From the NCBI GenBank assembly GCA_900757415.1, contig CAAENU010000022.1:1-12833 (forward strand): a DNA stretch of 12,833 bases. The letters run 5' to 3'. The notes under the pieces are model-generated. The model was not told where the DNA came from and searched no databases. It saw nothing but the letters and a program-made list of their open reading frames with translations. This DNA comes from an uncultured Oscillospiraceae bacterium. Its GTDB lineage: Bacteria; Bacillota; Clostridia; Oscillospirales; Oscillospiraceae. How positions within the stretch are numbered: position 1 is the stretch's first letter; every line of letters begins with the position of its first letter. Of the stretch, positions 1 through 6,800 are shown in pieces. The position numbers were made by a program, and so were the translations under genes.

Positions 1-16
1 CTAAAAAACGAAGTCA

Positions 17-98
17 ATACATTTCTTACCGCCGACCAGGCGGTCTGCCGTGAAACGGCAGAATAAAATGATGAAATCATTTTATTAAGAAATAGTAT
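17..98. repeat. Cloverleaf-forming palindromic element
   Basis: Seen directly: an outer stem pairs ATAC (17-20) with GTAT (95-98), and ATTTCTTA (21-28) with TAAGAAAT (86-93), with one bulged base at 94. It encloses three successive perfect hairpins. These are CCGCC/GGCGG (29-33 with 39-43), CTGCCGT/ACGGCAG around a GAA loop (45-51 with 55-61), and AATAAAATGAT/ATCATTTTATT around a second GAA loop (62-72 with 76-86, one base shared with the outer stem). All arms match exactly. It lies about 105 bases upstream of the first promoter and lacks a terminator-like U-tract. It resembles the small palindromic repeats (REP- or MITE-like) dispersed in many bacterial genomes. No second copy was noticed in the window, so the repeat label is inference; it could also be a structured RNA or the transcription end of an upstream gene. 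Confidence 0.6.
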
Positions 99-203
99 GA
101 ATATGCGGCGCTTTTTTGAAATTGCCGGAAGGTTATACGTCCCACATGGAAAAAAATTGGGATGAATTTTTGCAGAATTATGAAAAAATATGCTTTATTC
201 TGC

Positions 204-232
204 TGGACAATGGAAAATTCCCGTGCTACAAT
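204..232 (+). promoter_or_regulatory. Sigma-A-type promoter of the secreted beta-helix gene
   Basis: A -35 box TGGACA (204-209, five of six consensus bases) and a -10 box TACAAT (227-232, five of six) are separated by exactly 17 bases. TGC immediately before the -10 box gives an extended -10 motif. Transcription would start near 239, leaving a leader of roughly 27 bases before the ATG at 267. This supports that start over ATGs further upstream, which would lie before or inside the promoter. Confidence 0.75.
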
Positions 233-266
233 AAATGCAAATCGGGAACAAGGCGGAGGTCGTTTT

Positions 267-3200
267 ATGTTCAAAATAACAGAAAAAAGTCATGGTCAGC
301 GGCTGCTGAGCTTGGTATTGGCAGTCATCCTTCTCTTTTCTTTTATGCAGTTTAACGTGCAACCCGCGGCGGCTGACACTGCCGGTGTAGACGTGGCCGT
401 GGTCGCGCTGCGCGTCAGCGGAAATACCGTTACGACTACTCTGCGCCTTGTGCAGGGCACCGCGCCGGAGAGCATCGAGATCTCTTACTACCAGAACGGA
501 AAGCTGCTCACTGGCACGACCAGCCAGTCCCTGAAATGGAGCGGCCAGAGCGCGGCGGTGGAGACGGAGCTTTCCGGCCTTGGTACCACCGGCAGCCTGA
601 CGGTCATCATCGGCGTGCCCGGCGATACCAACGTTTCCAACAATAACAGAACTGCCACGCTGGGCGCGTCCCCCGACCAGCCCCAGCCCCCTGCCTCCGT
701 CACCGGTCTCCGGGGCAGCGCGACCCAGAACACCATTACCCTGACATGGACGGCTTCCGCCGACGCGGACAGCTACCGGGTGCTGGATAAGAACGGCAAT
801 GTGACCGCCACCGTCACCGGGACGAGCTACACCGCCACCGGCCTGTCCCCTGATACATCCTATACTTATTATGTGGTGGCCGTGCGGGACGGCGCGTCCT
901 CCGGCAGAGCGTCCATTACCTGTAAGACGCTGGCGGAGGTAAAGCCCACGGAGCCGGAACCCACGGAGACCCAGCCCACCACCCCCTCGATGGTGAAGGA
1001 CGTACAGATCTCCCATTCGGACGCGACGACGGAGTCCGTCACCCTGACATGGAGCGCTGTTTCCGGCAGCACCGGCGTGGAGCCGGAGAAGTACACCATC
1101 ACCATCGGCGGCCAGACCTATAACGCAGCCGCCGCCGGTTCCCATACCTTCACCGGCCTGACGGCGGGACAGACCTACACTTACAAGGTCGTCGCCTCGG
1201 CGGACGGCAAAACGTCCTCGGAAGCCACCGGCACCGTGACCCTGCCCCAGCCGCCTGCCCCGGTAAGCGGTGTCAAGACGCCCTCGATCAACCACAGCGC
1301 CGCGGCCTTTACCTCGGTGACGCTGACATGGGGCTATGACAGCACCAGCGACGGCGAAGTGCCGGCCAAGTACATCATCACCATCGGGAGTCAGACCTTC
1401 GAGGCAGATGCTCCCGGCACGAAGGCCATCACCGGCCTGAATATGGGGCAGAAGTACACCTACAGCGTCAAGGCGGTCAGCGGTGACGCGTCCGGCACTG
1501 CCAGCGGCAGCGTGCAGCTCAAGTCCCAAAACGAACTGGTGGGCGGCATTGATCTGGTGGTCACGGATATCATCCTGAACCCCGCCAGCCCCGCCGCCGG
1601 GGACGCGGTCAGCTTCTCCGCTGTCATTACCAATCAGGGCAATACGGCGTCCAACAATGTGAAGCACGGCGTGCGCTTCTACGTGGACAATGTAAGCGGC
1701 GGCCAGAACTGTGCTTCGGAGGGATTCTTCTGGAGCGACCAGTGCCAGAGCAGCCTCGCCAGCGGCGCGTCCGCCATTGTCACTGTGAAAGGCAGCTACC
1801 TCCCGGCGCAGAATCAGACGACATGGACGGCCACCGCAGGAAGCCATACGGTAACGGCCTACGTGGATGACAGCGAAAACAAGAATACGGGCGACAGCAA
1901 CACGGGCAACAACTACCTGACAAGATCGTTCACCGTCGCCAGACAGACCCCTGTGGAGGTTCCCACGGACGGCGACGCTTCCAACGTCAATCTCGCCCCG
2001 GCAGGCTCCTACGGCGACCGGGCGAATAACAGCATGACCGTCCTCGTGGACGGCGTGGAGTCCCCCTGCTTCAACGCGTGGGTCAATACGTCCCGCATCT
2101 GGAATCAGGGACGCTATGAGACCATGCCAGTGACCATCTTCGAGATGAAGAAAGAGAACAGGAACGACACGGTTCGGGTCGCTCTTGGCGGCGGGAAGAC
2201 CGTCAGTTCCGTGGTCGTGCGGCCCGCGTCTGCCGGTATTCAGCCGGAGATCAAGAGAACCGACGCAGGACAGACTTACGTTGAGTTCAAGGTCAACAAA
2301 CGGGGCAGCTACTCCGTGGAATTCAACGGCGAGACCAGCGGCGCATTGCAGGTCTTTGTCAATCCCGACTACACGAACGCGAATCTCGGCGGACGTTACA
2401 TCCCTTTGGGCACCATGACATGGGATGCCGGCGGCTTCGGCGGCACGGTGTACGGCAGCGGCGTTCTGCTGAGCAGCCATCAGGGTGCGGTGATCGAACC
2501 CGGCAGCAGCGCGAGAATTTACGGCATCACCATTGCCAATGAATACCAGACGGGCTACGGCGGAGCCGGTTCATGGGAGGTGCAGGTGCCGGACCGGGGA
2601 GACATTGAGTTTAATTACTTCCACATCATCGCATGCAGCCCCAACAGCGACGGCATTTCCATCCAGTCCTCCAACAATATCCGCATCTACAATTCCTATT
2701 TCCGCACGTGGGACGACGGCGTGGTTCTTAAGAACTACTCCGGCGGCAATACCCATGATATTACGGTGAAAAACTGCGTATTCTGGACCGATCTGGCGCA
2801 GTCCATGGAGATCGGCGCGGAAACCAATAAGAGCGGCGGCGCAAACGCGATTTACAATGCCATTTTCGAGGACATCGACGTCATTCACAGCAGCCACAAG
2901 CCCGCCATGAGCATCCACAACATGGACAACGTGACGGTCAGCAACGTTCAGTGGAAAAATGTCACCATCGAAGACGCGCAGATGGGTAATAACCTTGGCT
3001 ACGGCGACGGCTGGCCGCTCATCATCGACGTCACGAATGTATTGGGCGGCGAAGTGCCGGGCACGTCCTCCGGCTGGACGCGGCAGTGGGGGCGCGGCAC
3101 GATCAAAGATGTGACCTTTGAGAACATCTCGGTTCTGTCGTGGAAGAACGACGTGAACAAAAAGCCCGGCGTGCGCATCATGAACAGCGAACAGGGCGGA

Positions 3201-3407
3201 ACGATTCAGGACATCAGAATCTACAATCTGAGCTATAACGGGGAGTATGTCCGGAGCGCGGCGGAGCTGAGCAACGACAGTGCCGCCATCCACTGTCAGT
3301 TCTCCTATCGGAATGACGTGGGCCATGACGGAAGCTTTACAGGCTGCTGGAACAGACACGCGGCAAGCGACTACGTCATCAATAATTTCACTGTTGCGGT
3401 TCGCTGA
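267..3407 (+). CDS. Secreted FN3/CARDB protein with beta-helix glycosidase-like domain
   Basis: This 1046-residue protein is probably an extracellular polysaccharide-acting enzyme. The ATG at 267 has a strong ribosome site (AGGCGGAGG, 251-259, 7-base spacer) and opens a signal peptide: basic start, hydrophobic core about 13-29, likely cut after AAA near 36. Next come a CARDB-like beta domain (about 38-133, ending in an NVSNNN stretch), FN3 domains at about 141-222, 243-326 and 332-418, with a Pro/Thr/Glu linker at 223-242, and a CARDB domain at about 427-558. FN3-2 and FN3-3 look like a tandem duplication. Residues 570-1046 form a beta-sandwich plus right-handed beta-helix. NSDG (Asp795) and WDDG (Asp816, Asp817) resemble the catalytic acids of GH28/GH49 (clan GH-N), with the 21/22-residue spacing of GH28. 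The GH28 His, Arg and Lys are not evident. No LPXTG, SLH or dockerin was found, so it is probably released. The substrate is unknown. It is transcribed alone: own promoter, terminator at 3459. Confidence 0.85.
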   Translation: MFKITEKSHGQRLLSLVLAVILLFSFMQFNVQPAAADTAGVDVAVVALRVSGNTVTTTLRLVQGTAPESIEISYYQNGKLLTGTTSQSLKWSGQSAAVETELSGLGTTGSLTVIIGVPGDTNVSNNNRTATLGASPDQPQPPASVTGLRGSATQNTITLTWTASADADSYRVLDKNGNVTATVTGTSYTATGLSPDTSYTYYVVAVRDGASSGRASITCKTLAEVKPTEPEPTETQPTTPSMVKDVQISHSDATTESVTLTWSAVSGSTGVEPEKYTITIGGQTYNAAAAGSHTFTGLTAGQTYTYKVVASADGKTSSEATGTVTLPQPPAPVSGVKTPSINHSAAAFTSVTLTWGYDSTSDGEVPAKYIITIGSQTFEADAPGTKAITGLNMGQKYTYSVKAVSGDASGTASGSVQLKSQNELVGGIDLVVTDIILNPASPAAGDAVSFSAVITNQGNTASNNVKHGVRFYVDNVSGGQNCASEGFFWSDQCQSSLASGASAIVTVKGSYLPAQNQTTWTATAGSHTVTAYVDDSENKNTGDSNTGNNYLTRSFTVARQTPVEVPTDGDASNVNLAPAGSYGDRANNSMTVLVDGVESPCFNAWVNTSRIWNQGRYETMPVTIFEMKKENRNDTVRVALGGGKTVSSVVVRPASAGIQPEIKRTDAGQTYVEFKVNKRGSYSVEFNGETSGALQVFVNPDYTNANLGGRYIPLGTMTWDAGGFGGTVYGSGVLLSSHQGAVIEPGSSARIYGITIANEYQTGYGGAGSWEVQVPDRGDIEFNYFHIIACSPNSDGISIQSSNNIRIYNSYFRTWDDGVVLKNYSGGNTHDITVKNCVFWTDLAQSMEIGAETNKSGGANAIYNAIFEDIDVIHSSHKPAMSIHNMDNVTVSNVQWKNVTIEDAQMGNNLGYGDGWPLIIDVTNVLGGEVPGTSSGWTRQWGRGTIKDVTFENISVLSWKNDVNKKPGVRIMNSEQGGTIQDIRIYNLSYNGEYVRSAAELSNDSAAIHCQFSYRNDVGHDGSFTGCWNRHAASDYVINNFTVAVR

Positions 3408-3458
3408 GCACGGATAAAGGGGATCGAAGCCGCTTCCCCTACAGCAAAGACAAGAAAC

Positions 3459-3493
3459 CCGGGGCGGCTTTGGCCGCCCCGGTCTGCGTTTTT
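3459..3493 (+). terminator. Rho-independent terminator after the beta-helix gene
   Basis: CCGGGGCGGC (3459-3468) pairs perfectly with GCCGCCCCGG (3473-3482) around a TTTG loop. Five T residues follow at 3489-3493, six bases after the stem. The hairpin starts 51 bases after the stop codon. The T-run is itself the loop of a second small inverted repeat, CTGCG/CGCAG (3484-3498), which overlaps the tail. Confidence 0.85.
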
Positions 3494-3649
3494 CGCAGCG
3501 GTGCGGACGGGGCAAAATCCGGGGCCAGCACCTGCCTTGGAACGGCAATCCCATTACACGTTAAACGAATGTGATGAAAAAAGTAGACTGTGCATGATAA
3601 TAGCGACGAAAAAGCGGAAAATAAAATAGTAAAAAATGCAAATTGGGCG

Positions 3650-3678
3650 TAGACAAATGATTTTCGATATGCTAATAT
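3650..3678 (+). promoter_or_regulatory. Putative promoter of the giant secreted protein operon
   Basis: TAGACA (3650-3655, five of six -35 bases) is followed after exactly 17 bases by TAATAT (3673-3678, a weaker -10 match). TGC directly precedes the -10 box, the same layout as the promoter at 204-232. It lies in an AT-rich stretch between the terminator at 3459 and the GC-rich leader. Transcription would start near 3685, giving a leader of about 138 bases. It may serve all five genes up to the terminator at 12407. Confidence 0.6.
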
Positions 3679-3685
3679 AAAAATA

Positions 3686-3823
3686 AACTGGAAATGGCGG
3701 GGGCTGCCATACGCAGAACAGACCGGGGCGGATGTACCGCACCGGGGTTCTATCCGCATTCTGACGGTGCGGCCGGGGCAAGCCCAGCCCGGATACCCAA
3801 TCACAGCGAGGAGGAAACGATTT
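3686..3823 (+). promoter_or_regulatory. GC-rich structured 5' leader, possible pseudoknot
   Basis: The predicted leader has two perfect helices whose strands interleave. GCGGAT (3728-3733) can pair with ATCCGC (3752-3757), and CCGCACCG (3737-3744) with CGGTGCGG (3765-3772). The order A-B-A'-B' allows either an H-type pseudoknot or two mutually exclusive hairpins. A further short stem, CCGGG/CCCGG (3773-3777 with 3788-3792), sits just upstream of the ribosome site GAGGAGG (3808-3814). No consensus of a riboswitch class known to me was recognised; in particular the conserved core of cyclic-di-GMP-I aptamers is not apparent. A regulatory role is inference. Confidence 0.4.
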
Positions 3824-6800
3824 ATGAGGAGAATCACAAAGCCGCTGGCACTGCTTCTGGCGCTGGTCATGGTCATTGGCCAGCTGCCCATGATGGCGTT
3901 TGCGGCGGAGAGCGGAACGGCCTCGGTAACGGTCAGCGCTACCGGCGGCTGGGACGACTATTCCGTAACCGCCGAGGTGTCGCTCCCGTTTGGCAGTAGC
4001 GGCAACAAAGTAAAGGTCTGGACGGACGGCGTAGGCATCAACATCTCCGCGATCGCGGTCAACGGCGACACAAGATCGCTGACCGATGCCGCGGTGGAAG
4101 CGCAGGGCGGCGCGGACTTCAATGGCAGTGCGGTCGAGAATCTGCACAATGATGGCTCCTATGCGGTCATCGATCTGGATGCCCTTGGCTTTGGCGATCT
4201 GAGCGGCACCCAGAATGTTGCGTTTACATATGCCACCGAACATGACGGCTTTGCGCTGCACGCAGTGTCCTGTTACGCGGACGAGCAGCCCGAGGAAACC
4301 TCCGCGCCGACGGTCGAACCCAACGAAGTGCCTGCGGACGCTGAGCAGGAAGTGGCAGAATTCGCCGGGGAGACAGGCTATCAGAAGGTCACTGTGACCG
4401 GCATCGCGGCGACCGGCGACTGGGATGCCACCAATTCGGCCTATCAGAACTGGTTCGAGGTCGCGGACGTTCAGCTTGACCCCAACGGCACAGTCAAGGT
4501 CAGCGGCAACCGCATCGGAATCAACGTTGCTGCTGTGGAGATCAACGGTCAGAAGGTCACCGTCACGCAGATGAAAAACAGCGGCACCCTGACTGTCAGC
4601 GGTAAGGACAGTCAGGGCGCTGACGTTAATCTTGAACAGAAGGGCAGCGAGTACCAGATCGCGTATCTGGACATTGACGGCGTTTCCGCGACGATCAATC
4701 TGAGCGCGTTCAGCGGCCTTGCCGCGGGTGCCTACAGCATTAAGTTCTACTATGCAATCCAGACGAACCCCGCAACCCTGATCGTGGAATCCAGCGCTGG
4801 CAATGATGAAACGACGGCTACATACGACAGCATCACCCACGGCAACCCCGGCGGGACGTATGATCCCCCCACCGGCACGGGCAGCACGACTCCTGAGCGG
4901 CAGTCCATCCGGAATAACGACCAGACGAACCCGCAGAAGGCGATCTGGTTCTTCGATTCCCATGAGGAACAAAAGTCCTTCGACTCAGAGCAGCCTGACG
5001 CATACTGGGATATTCTGGAAAAAGGCAAACACCAGAACAACCTGACGCTGTATTCCTCCACGGACGGCACTATCCGCAGTAACGGCAGCGGCGAACTCTG
5101 GATCAACTGGGAAAACCAGTACCGCACATCGGCGCCTGAGCTTGGCGGCAACGTCAGAGGCAATGGCTACAGCGACGGCAGCTATACGATCGTCGGCTGG
5201 GGCGGCGAGTTTGAGGGCGGCAGCGACAAAGCCAAAAACGCAATCCGCTTCCGGGTGAAGGACAATGGCGACGGCACGCTGCTCGATGCGCTGACGCACC
5301 TGTCCATTTATCTCGTAGATTCCGACGGCAAGATCATAGACAAGGTCTGGCTGAAGAACGCGGCGGGCAATGATACCTCGCTGAACAGCCTCCACTATGT
5401 CAGCACTGCCGATGATGGCTATTGTATCTATGAAGCCACGCTGAGCGGCGAGCATACCATGCAGGGCATCAAGCTGGCCTTCGACCGGTATTCCGCAGAG
5501 TTTGGCGAGGACGCCAATACCCATCACAGCGGCACGATGATCGTCGGGAACGTGGAGATCAAGGTCAACGATGACTGGACGGACTTTGGCCCCTTCGATT
5601 ACTATGAAGACGACGACAAGTACGAGTACCCGTACAAGAGCCCTGTCGTATCCGGCTCCCGTCCCTTCGTGCGTTCCGCGCACTATAAGTCCCTCATGCA
5701 GCAGGGCCTCCACGAGGGCTGCAATCTGGCAAATCCCCAGACTGGTTATGACTGGCATATCTGGACAATGTCCACTTCCGACGCCAATATCATAAACAAT
5801 ACCTACTCCAACGCGGACGCGCTTCAGATCAAGTACAGCAACACGGCGCTGCATACCACCTATACCCATCTGGTCGGCGTCGAAGAACTGAACGGCGAAT
5901 GGCTGGTGATGACTCTGGGCGGCGAGGTGGACGCGAACACCAGATTCCAGCTGGTCAACAGCAGTGCCGCAAGCACCACAGACCAGAAGGACATTGTCGC
6001 GACGCTGGGCCTGAGCGATTTCACGACCGACAGGAACAATGGCGGCTCGGTCACCGCAGCCACGTTCAGCGATGGCCAGTATCATACCATCTATTATCAT
6101 ATGAAGGGCGAGACCTTCAAGAGCGTCTATGTGGATTTCTCGGACGTGTACAATGACCCTCTGGGTTCCCGCTATATGTACATCACGGAGATCTACCTCC
6201 TGGAGCCCGCCGCGAAGATCGGGAAGACGGTGGATAAGGAAGAAGCCGCGACCGGCGACGAGTTGGTCTACACCCTGACCGTGACCAACAACGATGATCA
6301 GCCCATCACCAAGTTCACCGTGACAGATACGCTGCCTGAGGGCGTCACTTTCGTCAGCAGCAGCCCCGCCGTCAGTCTGGGCGCGGATGGACAAACCATC
6401 ACATGGGACTATAACGACGGAGCGTTCCAGCCGGATGAGTCCAGAACCCTGACTGTCACCGTTCAGGTCAACACCGGCTTCCAGGGGACGCTGGTCAATT
6501 CGGGCACCATTACCTCTCTGAACGACAAGGAAAAGACCATCGGCTCCAATCATGTTACCACGGTCGTGACCGCAAAAACGCCGGAAGAATTCGTCTTCTA
6601 CGCCGAGGTCGGCCAGAAGACGACCCTGCCCATTACCCTTGGCTCCACCGCAAACGGCACGACTTCGACCGATACCGTGGAAAAGACCCAGAGCAGCGTG
6701 TGGCTGAGATACGCATCCGGCTACGGCGACGGCGACTACGTGACTGCCAGCGGAACGGTCAAGCTGGACAGCGACGGTTCCATTAAGATCACTACGAATG

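Noticed and set aside
162..266. Upstream in-frame extension of the beta-helix gene from an ATG at 162
   Set aside because: The extension lies before and across the promoter at 204-232, and the ATG at 267 has a strong ribosome site followed by a normal signal peptide.
195..2480. Very long minus-strand open frame opposite the beta-helix gene
   Set aside because: It mirrors the GC-biased third codon positions of the plus-strand gene, has a repetitive Gly/Arg/Val-rich translation without recognisable domains, and lacks a ribosome site. The plus-strand product has clear FN3, CARDB and beta-helix features.
3686..3823. Cyclic-di-GMP riboswitch in the leader of the giant gene
   Set aside because: Surface-protein genes of clostridia often carry one, but I could not find the conserved core of the class I aptamer, nor a convincing class II pattern.
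3554..4972. 472-codon minus-strand open frame across the leader and start of the giant gene
   Set aside because: Low-complexity translation, no ribosome site, and it overlaps the plus-strand promoter, leader and signal peptide, which are all well supported.
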